From Simmondsia chinensis (Eukaryota; Streptophyta; Magnoliopsida; Caryophyllales; Simmondsiaceae): DNA of 64,000 nucleotides. Positions 1 to 11,777 of this stretch are shown one piece after another. A program made the translations under genes and the position numbers. Every line of letters begins with the position of its first letter. The stretch's first letter is position 1. Under the pieces are notes generated by a model. It saw nothing but the letters and a program-made list of their open reading frames with translations. It was not told the DNA's origin and ran no database searches. The DNA lies in the NCBI GenBank assembly GCA_018398585.1, contig JAGTTD010000016.1, forward strand, positions 27,823,212 to 27,887,211. The letters run 5' to 3'.

Positions 1-669
1 TTGTCTCTACAAGCTATTCTTAGCCGAAATGTTATATATTTTCGTTATTTAATTACTTAGGTGCATGACGCATGGAAATTTTTAACGGATGCTAATTATG
101 TTGACTGAAAGGACTGCTTAATAAAAAAAAAAACTTGGATTACAACAAACAGTTCTCTAAAACATATAACTGGTTGTTTTCAAAGATGATTTTACATAAA
201 TAACTTATCGACTTAACTTGAAATATTCCCAAAAAAGTTTTATCTACTCAAAAATGTTTTACGTAAGTGATGAACAATTTTAGTTACCAAACATTTGTCT
301 GAATGAGACTCTTGTCAAGATAGGATATGTAATCTTACATTGACATAGTGTTATTATGTAGAGAGGTTATTTTGAAAAATATTTTATCATTGTACATTGA
401 TAATTAAAATATTAATAATATTACAAGATCAGAACTCGTAAATAATGTATTAATTGAATTTAAACGATGTGGGTGCAGGGTGATATTTGGAATGTTGATA
501 GCGCTGCCAATCACATTGGTGTACTACATTCTTCTTGGACTGTAATATTCTATTTTTTTTTTAATTTTAATTTTTACATCACAAATCCAATTTTAATATT
601 AATTCAACCCAGTGCTGCCGTATATATAAAATTTATATGGGGAGTGTTAGTTAACATTTTTATATGTTC
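1..669. other. AT-rich intergenic DNA, no feature seen
   Basis: AT-rich sequence with short open frames only, none with codon bias or a recognisable domain. Nothing supportable was seen here. Confidence 0.6.
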
Positions 670-1032
670 GGGATGTAAATGAGTCCAGTTGAGCCTCAAC
701 ATGTCAACATTTAGTTTGGCTCAAACTCGGTTCAGTTCCGTCGAGTTTGGATCCAACTCAAGGAGTTCGAAGATATGCTAAGCTCATTGAAGCTTGATCT
801 TGCTCATTGGGTTTTACTAGGCTCTAGCTGAGCTCATTTAGACTCGAATTTGGCTTGATTTGGCACAATTAAGCTCATCGATTTTATCTCATTTGGCTCA
901 TAAGCCTACCACTAGGCCTGGGCTTGACTTGTTCAGTTAAACAAGCTGACTTGGCTTTGCATTGAGCTCAAAGTGACTTGAGAGCATTTCAAGCTTTATG
1001 ACGAGCTGACTTGGCTTATTTACTCATAATTA
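670..1032. mobile_element. GAGCTC-rich hAT-like non-autonomous element, copy 1 (degenerate)
   Basis: The segment opens with GGGATGTAAATGAGTCCAG and closes with an imperfect inverted counterpart (GGCTTATTTACTCAT). The interior is packed with GCTC/GAGC/CTTGA words, as in the better preserved copies at 6473-7173 and 49825-50291. No clean target duplication was found, so the ends are approximate. The hAT assignment rests on the 8-bp duplication of the 6473 copy. Confidence 0.5.
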
Positions 1033-2745
1033 CGTTGTATTAGCTCTTACCAGAGTTGTGATTGTCAAAGCTGAATTTATTGATTCTAAGACAATTATGT
1101 AATGAAAAGATGAACTTTTGCTTTCTTGACTTGAGTAAGTTGTTTCAGTAATGTTCAGTTTAATCGTTCTCAGAGAGAATATAATATTGTAGCATAAGAT
1201 TTCACAAAGCAAGTTATTTCGAGACACAGTTTCTCAAAGTCCGACCTAAATTATGGTGTGTCACCTTGGCTCTTTCTATTTCATGTATCTTCTTTTTATT
1301 TGACTATATTAGGTATTCTCTGAATAAACCTTCCTTATTTCTTAATCAAGTATTTATTTACATTAAAGTACCTTGAAATTTTTTTATTTTCTCAATTTAG
1401 TTCTTATACTTTTAATTGTATCAATTTAGTCCTTTTATAATTGATATTTTATTAATTTAGTCTTTTTTGAGTTAAATTGAGTTAATGAGCAGATTTATGA
1501 TAGGTTATCAGTATTTAACATGATTGTATTCTTAAAAAAAAAAATATTAATAATTTAAATTAATATAATTAAAATTACAAAAATTTAAAACTGTAAGAAA
1601 AGTACAAAAATGTTTTGTGTAAAAAACTTTTTTTTAATAATGGAAAAGAAATAATAGGAGGAGGGGTGACGTGGGTAAATAGAGCCCTAAAGTAGAGGGG
1701 ATGAGAGATTGAATGCCCCTTCACTTCACGCAATAACCTTTGTTTCTTTGACTTTTTTTTAATAATAATATCCTTTTTTTAACAATTTTTACGTACTGTT
1801 ATAATTATTATTTCGGATTTTTTAACATTCAGGATATATATTAAAAAATATTTATTTAATTTTTACTAAATTATTTAAGTATTAAAAAAATATATTATTA
1901 TTTTTATATAAACTAATAAAATATAAAATTTTAATTTAATAAATATATTTTAATATATGCTCATAAGGACATATATTAGAAAATTTTTTATTATTACTAG
2001 AGTAAAATTATAATTTTTAAGATAATTTTTTACTCTTATTTTTTATAATTTATATCATACTTTATTTTTGGGTTAACTTACATTTATTACTTTGACTTTT
2101 GATAAACTATTCTCTATTGTAACTTTATTTTTAAACTTTGTTTATTCTTAGTTATGGGAACATGATTTTTCAGTGCAACAGTCATGATTTATCGACTAAT
2201 CTTTTTTATAAAAAAAGTTATGTTATACGATGAAATGGTAACATTAAACGTCGAAAAAGTGATGTGATACATTGAAAAGGTGATATTATATGCTGAAGTT
2301 TGAATTTAAAAATTATTTGACTTGTATTACAGGACTAAAAATTTCGAATAATGAAGTTTATGAACTAAAACATTAATTCACAAAACCTCACATGATAATA
2401 AAAAGTAATTAACCCTTTTTTTTAATAGTGATAAGGAGATTACAGTTGTTGTCCCTAGTACGACAATCAACACATAGGAACGAAGGAATGTGATCTCACA
2501 GGCTGTATATATGTCGTTACAAGTCTTCAGTGATGTTGATTTGACTATAAGTTACTTTCCGTGTTGTTTTTTCTGCTTCATTTTGACTCGTTCTTTGCTT
2601 CTTCTTCTTCTTCTCTTTTTTTTTTATCAGAGGAAAACGATTCTTCGCTAAATTTAGACCAAATACTTCGTATAACAATTAAATATCTTTTATTCTCGTC
2701 CAAAATTACAAATTAAATGAATAAGTTTTTTTTAAAAAAGCATAA
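1033..2745. other. AT-rich intergenic DNA with MITE fragments
   Basis: No gene seen. Around 1370-1560 there are 'tcaatttagtcctt' words typical of one arm of the foldback MITEs seen complete at 30535-30837. Around 1980-2070 there is a fragment of a short AT-rich dispersed repeat with 'attattactagagtaa' words that recurs near 6310, 7300, 14340 and 35040. The rest is unremarkable. Confidence 0.5.
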
Positions 2746-2975
2746 GTGAAATTTTTAACCACCAGGGCTTTGCCTCAGTGGTTGGAGGTAAGTAAAGAAA
2801 TAGAATGTTATTTTATGCCAAAAAGTTTGGAGTTCGATTTCTCCCTTGAACCTCTCCGTGAGAAATCTTTGATCTACGTGGCTCCTATGGTGTGTGGGTC
2901 ACCGCATGGGTCGAGGTTTACTGAGTAACCAAGTTTCTCGTTACCAAAAAGTGTTTGTCAAAAAGGCAAACCCTA
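2746..2975 (+). repeat. tRNA-derived SINE-like element
   Basis: A box-A-like word (TTGCCTCAGTGGTTGG) is followed about 60 bases later by a box-B-like word (GAGTTCGATTTCTCC), the spacing of a Pol III type 2 promoter in tRNA-derived SINEs. Downstream sequence is non-tRNA and ends near a 'gtttgtcaaaaaggc' stretch. It is not a functional tRNA gene because no acceptor stem or anticodon arm can be folded around the boxes. Ends are approximate. Confidence 0.5.
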
Positions 2976-4384
2976 AAGTGAAATAGCTTGAAAATGTAAA
3001 TATCCCTAGTCTAACTAAAGTTAAGAGTCCCACTCAACCTTTAAACACATGTTAATTGAAATTTGTAATAGGAGTTGTTATTGTCGGAGAAAAAATTATT
3101 ATTATCTAAGTAATAATATGATTTATAAAAAATGATAAACAAACATTTTTTTGCATATAACAACGGTGCTCTAGCAATAACAATTTTGTATTGGCAATAA
3201 CATTAACCTTTCTAAAATAACACGACCAGCTATTGAAAAGAGAGAAAATTTTCAATGAAAAATGTAGTTTAACATTTCGAGTTAAATAATTACAAAATTA
3301 AGTTTGAAAATATTTCAACATTTCTATCCCGATATGCTAGTGTTCAAGTAATGTTGGATTTGGTTTAGTAATTAGGCTACGTATCTCGTAGATATTAGAT
3401 CTAAAGTTCATCGCTTCGTTCCTTCAAAAGTTTGTGGCCCTTACTAGGGCATTATTACACCTTCTTATCTTTAAAAAAAATGTGAATATTCGAGTTTACA
3501 TGTTTCAAATTGCATATTTATATTATGGGTACAATGATCATGTGATAATTGTTATTGAATAAATAATGCCTAAACATGTCGTTTCTTCAAAAGAGGCCCA
3601 ATACGCAACACTTGAACTAACGGAGCTAACGGAAACTGTCATAAGGCGTGACAATTGCAATTTTTTTTGCAAAAGTAAGATGGTTTCCTACAGAGAAAAA
3701 AATTAAAATGGTTTTATGAGACTGCTCAAAAAAGTAAGATAATTTTATGAAAATTTTCTAAATTAGAATAGGCTTCAAAACTTTTAGCTAGAACTAGAAG
3801 TTCTATTATCAACAAGAACTTAAGAGGTAAAAAAGTCGATGATATATGGTGTTGTTCTGACAAACTCTCAAAGTGGATTTAAATAATTATATAAAGAGTA
3901 ACCTTTCTTTCAATAATTACAAATCGACTTACCCATCGAAACAGAGTCCGAGAAAGCCCACAAAAGCAGCCAAAAAAAAAAAGAAGCAAAGCACAACAAA
4001 AACTGAAGTAACTCCCAAAAGCAGAAGTAGAACACCCCAGTAACCTAGATGCCTACATCTGAAATATTTAACGTCTAATATTAATTCTCATATAATAGTA
4101 AATGTCGTATTTTTTGTATGCACGATTGTTATATTAGAGAGAGGGCCAGTTATTTATTTTAGAGAACCTCCTTAATTGAAATTACACGGTCTAAAACATA
4201 GAAAAGGTGAGCTGAAACAGTAAAAAAATTAAATTTAAAAATTTAAACTACTTCTTATTGGGCTCAGTATATATGTAGATCAATCAGTGGCTACATGTCC
4301 AATATTGACTATATGTCCTCTTTTGAATGATCTATCAAATAAAGATTCTGACTGATTGCAAACATGCATGCGATTGATGTAAGC
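2976..4384. other. AT-rich intergenic DNA, no gene seen
   Basis: No coding signal. Contains a short AT-rich dispersed repeat fragment (about 3070-3220) with 'taacaattttgt...ggcaataacatta' words, and a possible decayed tRNA-like SINE near 3345-3455. Neither is well enough bounded to annotate separately. Confidence 0.5.
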
Positions 4385-4618
4385 TTCACTTGATCGGTCA
4401 CATTGCTAGCTCAAAAATAGTAGCAGAAAAGATCAATTCAAAACTGCTAGTCAGACATCAACCTTGCAACGTCCACCCTCATTCGATTAGCAGGGTCTAT
4501 TGTTTTGTTTTACTTTTTTCCTGCATCTGCGGGCTTCTTTGGGCTTCGATTCATTGGGTGCATCGCTTTGTACCGAGAGTTACCCTCTCTAATTATCGAA
4601 AAACCCTTCCAAAAAAAA
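4385..4618 (+). mobile_element. 5'-truncated L1-type LINE 3' end
   Basis: A T/G-rich stretch ends with 'ctctctaattatcgaaaaaccc' and an A-rich tail. The same terminal pattern (TTTTATATTG..., '(c/g)ctaattat.aaaaaa') recurs at 10850-10945, 29190-29338, 32318-32395 and 53440-53556. This recurrence plus the A tail is the signature of truncated L1 retrotransposition. No coding part remains. Confidence 0.5.
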
Positions 4619-4962
4619 ATATAAATAAAGTTATATTGGTATAAATAAGCAATTAATTTAATATTAGTATTTTTTTTAGTAATCAAATATCGAAAAATAA
4701 TTCCTTGGGAAAATCGTTTGGCTTCCAAGAAGCCAAATCAAGGCATTCAATCTTGGCTAAATTAAGGGCAAATTTGCAAACAACAATGCTTTACATTAAA
4801 TAAAATGTATATGTATATGTATATTATAACGTTAATAAGTATTTGTGAAGAAACTAACTTGTTCAAAAGTTTAAGCTGATGGATGAAGGTTTGGAAATAA
4901 TTTTATACTCTAAAAGTTTAGATAATTTTATTTTAAAAAAATTCACCTATTTTCAAGGATAA

Positions 4963-5645
4963 ATTATAGAAAACCCGCTTAACTTTTGCTTTAAAAACAT
5001 AAAATTCCTTTGACATTTGCTTAAAAAACAGAAAACTCCCTTACAAAAAAAAAATCACTCATTAAACTTCCTCACTTTTAAAAAATTATCACTTTGTCTC
5101 TAAATAATTTTTTTTGATCATTTTGCTCCTTAAAATAAAATAGTTAAGTATTTAATTTTATTGTTGGTAGGGTTTTATATTTTAAGAAAAATAAGAATTT
5201 TTTTTATATTTATAAAAAAAGAGTTTTGTATATTTATAAAAAATATTATTTTAATTAATTATATAATAATAATATTATAATATCAATAAAAATATTATAT
5301 TTTATCTTATAATATTTTTAATAAAAATTTTAAAAATATTTTTTATCTTCTAAACTCATAATATTATTACTATAATTAATTAAAATAATTATATTTTTAA
5401 AAATATACAATATTTTCTTAATTCCATTGCAAAAAATATAATTTTTTTTAATAATATAAAACTCCTTCTAAAAATATAATTAAATATTTAACACCCTCAT
5501 TTTTTAAGGATAAAATGGTATAAAAAAATTTATTAGAGTTAAGTGATAAATTTTTAAAAATAAGAGAGTCTTAAAAATACTTTTATTTATGAGAAAAATT
5601 TTTTATTTTTAAAACAAGAAATAAAAACAATTTCTATAATGTACC
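4963..5645. mobile_element. Long foldback (inverted-repeat) MITE
   Basis: The left half and the reverse complement of the right half align over almost their whole length. For example 'gtatatttataaaaaatattattttaattaatt' words near 5229 pair with words near 5365-5410, and the outer arms begin 'attatagaaaa' and end 'tttctataat'. The transcript would form a roughly 300-bp hairpin. It carries no ORF. Target duplication not resolved. Confidence 0.65.
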
Positions 5646-5679
5646 CAATTTTTAATTAAAAATGACAGGTGAGAGTAAA

Positions 5680-5923
5680 ATCATGGAACGATGTTTTTTG
5701 ATGGACGTAAATTTGGGCGTGCGGGAAGTGTTAAAGTCACCCGGGTTAGGCACAGGAATGCGTAACCGAGGGGGCGTGGCACAATGATTACTCGCCACGT
5801 GGCATCAGTTCCGTGACCTTCACGTCTCTCCAGTTCATGGGGATCAATCGATATTTGGGATCAGCGCAATCTACCTCGTTAAAGCACGCCACTTTTTGCT
5901 GCCCATTTTTTGAGACTCTATGC
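5680..5923. other. GC-rich low-copy island with a palindromic G-box
   Basis: Unusually GC-rich against its AT-rich surroundings. It holds GCCACGTGGC at 5794-5803, a perfect 10-bp palindrome with a CACGTG G-box core, and further CACG words downstream. No coding frame is convincing. It could be a promoter remnant or a conserved regulatory island. It does not match any repeat family I can trace elsewhere in the window. Confidence 0.35.
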
Positions 5924-5940
5924 CTAAGGATTATTTATTG

Positions 5941-6163
5941 CGAAAGGAACGTATTCAGTCTTTTACGGGCTTCTATTTATGCAGAATCTGAGGGACGGAT
6001 ATACGCAGCCTTCTTTTTTTAGGGTATTAAACTAAAGAGAGGCTGTTTTCGAGTGCCCCCAACCTGAGGGTGAGGACTTCCCAGGTACTATTTACGCCGA
6101 AGCATGCTTAACTTTAGAATTCTAATGGGATCCAGTGACGGCGTGTTGGTGCCCTCTTTGGTT
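5941..6163 (-). mobile_element. 5S rRNA-headed SINE, subfamily A (copy S1)
   Basis: Reading on the minus strand, a 5S-like head (ggatcccattagaa..., AGTTAAGCATGC, GGAAGTCCTC) is followed by the shared tail domain. The copy is flanked by a 17-bp perfect direct repeat, CTAAGGATTATTTATTG, at 5924-5940 and 6164-6180. That length and perfection indicate LINE-mediated insertion. The head begins with the subfamily A leader 'aaccaaagagggcaccaacac'. Confidence 0.85.
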
Positions 6164-6180
6164 CTAAGGATTATTTATTG

Positions 6181-6464
6181 TATTTGTAGTTATTAAGTTT
6201 TTATTAAATTATTTAAATATTAAAAAAATATTATTATTTTTTTATAAATTAATAGAATATAAGAGTTTAATATAATAAATATTCTTTGGACATATATTAG
6301 AAAAATTCTAAGATTTATTATTATCGAAAAAAATTATTATCATTAGAGTAATGTATAGATAATGAGAGTAATAAAATTATTTTAAAAGATATAATTTTAC
6401 TTTGACAATAACAAGTCTAATTGTTATTGTCAAAACAAAAAAAGAATGCTCTCATGTTTCCATG
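6181..6464. other. AT-rich dispersed repeat, no gene
   Basis: AT-rich, containing words such as 'aaaattattttaaaagatataattttactttgacaataac' that recur in part near 1990, 7320, 14340, 35040 and 35500. It appears to be a short non-coding dispersed family, partly foldback. Ends cannot be fixed. Confidence 0.4.
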
Positions 6465-6472
6465 TTGTCATG

Positions 6473-7173
6473 TAAGGTGTAATCGAGTCGAGCCGAGTCG
6501 AGTATCTCAGTATTCGAACTCGATTAACTATTCGGGTACTCGAACTCGATTAACTATTTGAGTACTTGACTCGACTCGACTACTCGTTTATTTTGCATAG
6601 GAACATTCTCAAATTAGCTCCATTATAATATTATTCTATATACTCAAATAATATTAATACTTACCTATACTATATTTTAACATATACAACTATAAATTAC
6701 CAATAACATATACAACCTAAGTTTAAAAAAATATAAGCAAACCAAATACAATTTTTTTTCACTCTACCATAAATGTAACATGTCATCTTTTACAATGAAT
6801 TCAATCTTCCTTCTTTCATTCTACTATTAATATCACAAGCCATCTATTTCAAAAGAAAATAATATACAAGAACTACTTTATACAAGTCGAGTATCAAGTC
6901 GAGTACCACTTCGAGTATCGAGACGAGTATTTAATTGAGTATCTAGTTGAGTATTTAATCAAGTATCAAGTCAAGTATTTATTCGAATATCGAGTCGAGT
7001 ATTTAATAGAGTATCGAGCTGAGTAGTTCACTACTCAACTCGTACTTGTTTATTAATCGAGTATCTTTTGATGCTCGAACTTGAACTCAAACTTGGTTAA
7101 CTCGAGTTTGAGTCGAGTTTTATTCGAGCTGCTCACGAGCTCTCGTGAGCAGCTCGGATCATTTACACCCCTA
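6473..7173. mobile_element. GAGCTC/GAGTCGAG-rich hAT-like non-autonomous element with 8-bp TSD (copy 2)
   Basis: Flanked by a perfect 8-bp duplication TTGTCATG (6465-6472 and 7174-7181), the length made by hAT transposases. Terminal inverted repeats are imperfect: TAAGGTGTAATCGAGTCGAG at the left and, reversed, TAGGGGTGTAAATGATCCGA at the right. The interior is a dense array of GAGTCGAGTA-type words around an AT-rich core. No transposase frame. It sits directly beside a SINE tail fragment. Confidence 0.8.
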
Positions 7174-7181
7174 TTGTCATG

Positions 7182-7305
7182 CTTCTCAGGTTGGGGATCT
7201 TTGGACATTGCCTGAAAGGATAAAGCTGGGTACATCTATCCCCTCGGACCCTGCTAATGCGGGAGCCCTTGAGGCATTGAGACAGTTATTGTTGTATTGT
7301 TAGAT
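7182..7305 (+). mobile_element. 5S-headed SINE fragment, 3' tail only (copy S13)
   Basis: Matches only the tail: 'caggttgggga', 'ggtacatctatcccctcgg', 'ctaatgcgggagcccttgaggcattg', then a (TTG)-like end. The 5S head is absent. The left edge coincides with the target duplication of the hAT-like element, but the sequence left of that element does not supply the missing head, so the SINE was already truncated. Confidence 0.65.
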
Positions 7306-8873
7306 CAAAAATTATTATTGTCTTAGCAATAATCTATCTTATAAATAATAAGAGTTATAAAATTATTTTAAAAAATTTTAATAATAATAATTTTGCCTAA
7401 TAATAATATTATCCACATATTTTGGAGAATTTATAATTTAGATACTCGGTTGGAGGATTTATAACTTAAATATTCTAATATTCTAATATATACAATGAGC
7501 TATTCAAGTACAAAGATTTTATCACTTGGATGCTTTGAAGTTCTAAAATTTTTCTCAATTAGGTAGTATTTTGCAAAAATTTGATAGATTTGTATTAAAA
7601 AATTGCTAATGTCAACATAATTATTTGTTTTGATAATTAGAAAAAAAAACTTACGATATAAAATCTGACGCATCCACCGAAGTGGAGCTCGAAAAGCTCA
7701 CAAGAGCGAGATAATAATAAAAAAAAAAGATGTGGACATAATAATTGTAACAATATATAAATATTATATATCATAATGTTGTGATTTTTTATCATAAATC
7801 TTATGGTAGAAATTAATCACAATTTAACCCATATTTGCTATAAGTTCTAACAAAAGGTATCAAATTAATAAAATTTTGAAAGTCTAGGGTATCTTATTTT
7901 ATATATTAAAATATTAGAATAAATAAATAATAAATATCTTAAATTTTAGAATAACTAACTGATAAACACTTAACTCCAAAAAAAAAAAAAAAAAAAAAAA
8001 AAGAGAGGAGTTTACTTTTTGAAATTTGGGGGGAGCATGGGGAAAAGTTGCAAAGAGCCCAATATCATGTGCAGCCTAGAATCCTACTTCATCATCATCA
8101 TCTTGGGATTTCTATACTTATTATTTATTTCGATAATTTATCACTTAGATACTGCGAGAGTATAAAATTATTTTTGCACTTTAACTCATTATTATCAGCT
8201 TTTGGAATAATTGGTTCTTTTGTATGATATCGGTATCTTCTTAACCAAGAGGTCATGAGTTTGAATCCCAACGATTCCCACTTTCAATATTAACATATTT
8301 AAACATAAGGTATGAGATAGATTTACACACTATCCATGTTTCAAACTGAATGGTTATTCACGTAAGGGGGCGTGTTAGAGTATAGAACCAATGGTGAATC
8401 TTATCCATCAATTTAAACTTTTGAAAAAATTGGTTTTCTAGCACCATTTTGTCTTACATCGGAACCGGGTCAACTTTGGTCAAAATCTAGCCAATTTTAA
8501 TCAAAAATATTGATATAGTACATGAATAATATATATGAGTTATGCTGGCATTTTCTACGAATATCTAGCGCATTACGAAAAATTCATCGGACTTTTAACA
8601 CAATATTATATAATTAATAGCATTTCCAACCAAAAAAAAAAGGATTATAATAGAGGACACTTATATATTGTTGGAATTCCATTTCAGGTCACCAATTTTC
8701 AACTAAAACTCATTAAATTTTGGTATGGTACATGATTCATACAATTCTTAAGTTTCAGGATATTTAAGTGATAAATAATTAAGTGATAATTCAAGTTTAA
8801 AATCAAAACAATCTTCACATTCAATATTAATATTATTTCAGCATAGTTCGGTGGGCCGTCACACTATCTATGC
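7306..8873. other. AT-rich intergenic DNA with dispersed repeats, no gene
   Basis: Contains parts of a dispersed repeat (R3) with words 'ttttatcacttggatgc' and 'aatattgatatagtacatgaat' (about 7430-7620, 7840-7970 and 8440-8790). It also has an (A)n run at 7979-8001 and a repeat at 8215-8400 with a tRNA-like 'gagtttgaatccc' and a 'gttagagtata' tail. A related copy lies at 36030-36240. No supported coding sequence. Confidence 0.45.
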
Positions 8874-9475
8874 TGTCTTGAGGATATTATTGCCTCAAAA
8901 TTATATATTGTCACGATTTTTGAGTCATATTTGATTAGCATCTAATTTGGATGCAATTTTGATAAGATAATTTAGTCGCATAATTAGATTGGAATTTGAT
9001 TTAGACTTATATTATGTAACTTGATTATAAAGGGGTTATAATGGTTTAGTAAAGAGAAGAAAAGTGAGGAAAGATGTGAGGCTTTTGGGATTTGTAAAGG
9101 CGTGCTCGAGGGCCGCTTGAGCAGGGGGAGAGTGTAAGTTTTGTTTAGGAGCGTTCTGATTGAGGGTCGTGTAAGAGTTTGTACTTCCCTCCGTCTAAAT
9201 CTATGTTAAGAAGGGTTGCTGGTTCATTATGCAGTAGTTACATCAAAGAGGCTTGGTGACTTATTCTGCAGCCTAAGAGATGTGAGATAGGATTTGGGAG
9301 CTACAATTGGAGATTATAATTTCTAAATTTCATTGTGAATTAGTCACCTGTTTGGGTCCAGTGGTTTTTCCTTCTTATTCAGAGAGGGTTTCCACGTAAA
9401 CTTAGATGTCTTGTTTCGATGTTCTTTTGTTGATTTTATGCATCTGTTGTGCTTAATTTGTGATATTCCCATCAG
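8874..9475 (+). mobile_element. Copia-like LTR fragment with about 38-bp internal repeats
   Basis: The segment shares with 31004-31690 (opposite strand) and 39645-40099 the words 'gtggtttttcc..ttcagagagggtttccacgtaaa', 'tgttgtgctta' and degenerate 'gaggg-ttggtgactcattgtgcagtagttaca' units. It opens with TGTCTTGAGGATATTATTG, comparable to TGTTAGGATATTATC at the end of the solo LTR. No matching target duplication was found, so the ends are approximate. Confidence 0.5.
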
Positions 9476-9738
9476 CTTCGTACTCAATGAGTATTTATTT
9501 GTGGGGACACGTTAGAGTAAAAAGCTATTTGTAAGACTTCACCACTTAGGACCATCCACAAACGTTAACTCCCTAAATCCAAATAGCAAGCACAAAGTAA
9601 GGGACGTGAGAAAAAGTAATAAATCTTCTCACTCTTAATCAAGGCAGGATTTAAATCTATGTCTCAGATACCGCTCTTAGTGTTAAATTTCATTTGACTT
9701 TTAGCCCTGACCCACGGAGTTGGCACATATGAGATTCA
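9476..9738. other. Dispersed-repeat fragments, no gene
   Basis: Contains 'ggggacacgttagagtaaaaagctattt' (family also near 8370, 33290, 33500 and 51020) and a start of repeat R2 ('tagccctgacccacggagttggcacatatgag'). R2 also occurs near 45010, 45380, 53700, 59220 and 62770. No coding sequence. Confidence 0.4.
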
Positions 9739-9751
9739 TATATAAGTCCAA

Positions 9752-10011
9752 TTACCAAAGAGGGCACCAACGCGCCGTCACCGGATCCCATTAGAACTCC
9801 GAAGTTCAGCGTGCTTGGGCGAGAGTAGTACTAGGATGGGTGACCTTCTGGGAAGTCCTTACCTTCAGGTTGGGGGCACTGGGAAACAGTCTTTCTTCAA
9901 GTTAACACCCTGAAGAGGGAAGGCTGCGTACATCCACCCCCCCCCCCCCCCCCCCCAAAAAGACCCCGCGTAGGCGGGAGCCCTTGAAGCACTAGGTATG
10001 TTCCTTTTTTT
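9752..10011 (+). mobile_element. 5S rRNA-headed SINE, subfamily A (copy S2)
   Basis: Leader 'accaaagagggcaccaacgcgcc', then a nearly complete 5S internal promoter: box A as AGTTCAGCGTGCTTGGGC, intermediate element GAGTAGTACTAGG, box C as GATGGGTGACCTTCTGGGAA. The shared tail follows (CTGCGTACATCCACC, GCGGGAGCCCTTGAAGCACT), ending 'tatgttcctttttt'. Flanked by a 13-bp perfect duplication TATATAAGTCCAA (9739-9751 and 10012-10024). A pure C run interrupts the tail at about 9937-9956. Confidence 0.9.
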
Positions 10012-10049
10012 TATATAAGTCCAAGTGAGGTTTCATCATATTCTAGTTT

Positions 10050-10742
10050 TGGGGTTTTTTTTTTTTTTTTTGATAAGTGACACCGGAGTGCCGATACAAG
10101 ACAGGCAAGCTCAAAAAAACGAGGCCTGAGGCTAGCCGAAAGACGACCAGACAGCAAGAACGAGAAAAAACAAAAGAAAGAAGAAAACAGGACCTCAAGC
10201 AAAAGAAACACGGAGAGGCAAAGAGCCAAATGAAGACCAACACAGCCAAAAACAAAACAACGCGAGCAGACCCAAAGAAGACAAAAACCAGCCACACAAC
10301 CGAAACGGCAAGCCTGGAGCACACACAAAACAAACGGCCAGAAACCACCAAAAAAACCCAAAGGAGCCGGAGCTGGGCCAGCAAACACGAAGAACTCCAG
10401 CAGCAACCAGAAACAAACAAAAGAAAACAAGCCCTAAATGCACACCAAATCAGTGAGCAAGGATGTCTGCCACCTCAACCGGATCGAGGCCATCAAAGTT
10501 GATGCCCACCCTTTGACCTATCTCTAAAACCCGCTCCACTTAATCGCTTTTCTCTGTCTTTTTGTTGTGTGCACTTTTCCTTTGATTTTCCAGCCCGGGC
10601 TAGGCCCTCCCATGGGAGGAGCTAACTCTTGCTGACACGACAACATGCTATCCTCTACTTGGGAGTGACCCATTGCTGTTATGGGCTCAAATTCTAGTTT
10701 TGGTATGGTTGGCCGTTTCTCCCTATTCTTGGCGTATCTCAT
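10050..10742 (-). mobile_element. L1-type LINE fragment: ORF1 C-terminus joined directly to 3' UTR
   Basis: On the minus strand, a frame ending VLEIGQRVGINFDGLDPVEV...LAH and a stop is followed by about 385 bases of T/G-rich 3' sequence and a poly(A) tail, seen as T(18) near 10053-10071. The reading frame resembles the segment just before the endonuclease ORF of plant L1 elements. A second copy with the same arrangement lies at 48895-49645. Upstream coding is frameshifted (10524-10742 frame). No endonuclease or reverse transcriptase follows. Confidence 0.5.
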
Positions 10743-10945
10743 CTTGTAGTAATATATCCATGTAGTAATTGTTTCATTTTTTCCTGTCTGTTTTCTTTTT
10801 TTTTTTGGGTTATGTTTTCCTGTTTTTCTTGTTTGTTTTTGTCTTTATTTCTTGATTCACTCTTTTATGTGAGTTAACTGTGGCCTAGTCTGTACGAACT
10901 GCCCGTTTTGTACTGCAATCATGTCCCTAATTATAAAAAAAAAAG
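10743..10945 (+). mobile_element. L1-type LINE 3' end
   Basis: T/G-rich sequence ending 'ttttgtactgcaatcatgtccctaattat' and A(10). It is the same terminal motif as the other L1 tails in the window, on the plus strand, so it is back to back with the neighbouring minus-strand fragment. Confidence 0.5.
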
Positions 10946-11777
10946 TTTTATCCTAAAACCAATTGGCAGTATGTGGAATAACCCACTAGGTTTATATGTT
11001 GGTCCTTTCACTTTCGCAACTACTACATGGAATTCACATTAGACTTTGATGTAGGGCATAGATGAAAATTTAGGGAACGGAAAGGTTCAACGGCCTTTCC
11101 TTTAATTTTATTACAAAAATAATGAAACAAAGGGGAAAATAGTCGCTCAATCTCTCACAACTCGAAAAAGAGAGAAAATCCTAAAAATTTTGAAACTAAA
11201 TCTGAAATTATGAAAGCTAAATTAATCCTATCTTCCTCTTGTTTAAATAGAGGAGAAGACTTATCTAACCTAAAAGACTTAAAAGATAAAAGATAAATAA
11301 AAGACTTAAAGATAAGTATAAATAATTATTAATAATTATCTATAACCTACCAGCTAAATACTCCAAAATATGACAAACTCCTCCAGCCATATCTCTAACC
11401 GCTTATCTCCAGCCGCATTTATCCGTAGCTCGCCTCGCCCGAGATCACGCCAAGTTATTAAGCCGCCAAGTCCCATCTGCCAATTATCGGGCTGCATCGG
11501 ACTCACAAGTGCAATTCTTAACATTTAAAAGATTTTACCAGTTGAGTTAGCTGACAGCTTCGAGATTAATAAGATAAGAGGCCAAGAAAGTAAATATAAA
11601 AGAGAAAGGGACAAGCATATATGCATGGACAAAACCATGCATGGCCAAGTTGGCAACACCCCCTCATGCTTTTAAGGGGAGCATCCGCACGTGACCAAAG
11701 CCTTCTATTGGGCCCATTCTTATTTACAAGCCCATATTGTGTCCACTTCTTTCTTTTCCTTCCCTTTATTTTTCCAG
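10946..11777. other. Unassigned intergenic DNA
   Basis: No gene recognised. A modestly GC-richer patch (about 11380-11520, 'agccgccaagtcccatctgcc') resembles the edge of an LTR element but has no identifiable ends. Confidence 0.4.

Noticed and set aside
10077..10502. Plus-strand 141-codon lysine-rich frame
   Set aside because: Antisense shadow of the GT-rich L1 3' sequence; the lysine/threonine bias is the complement of T-rich DNA, and the L1-like frame and A tail are on the minus strand.
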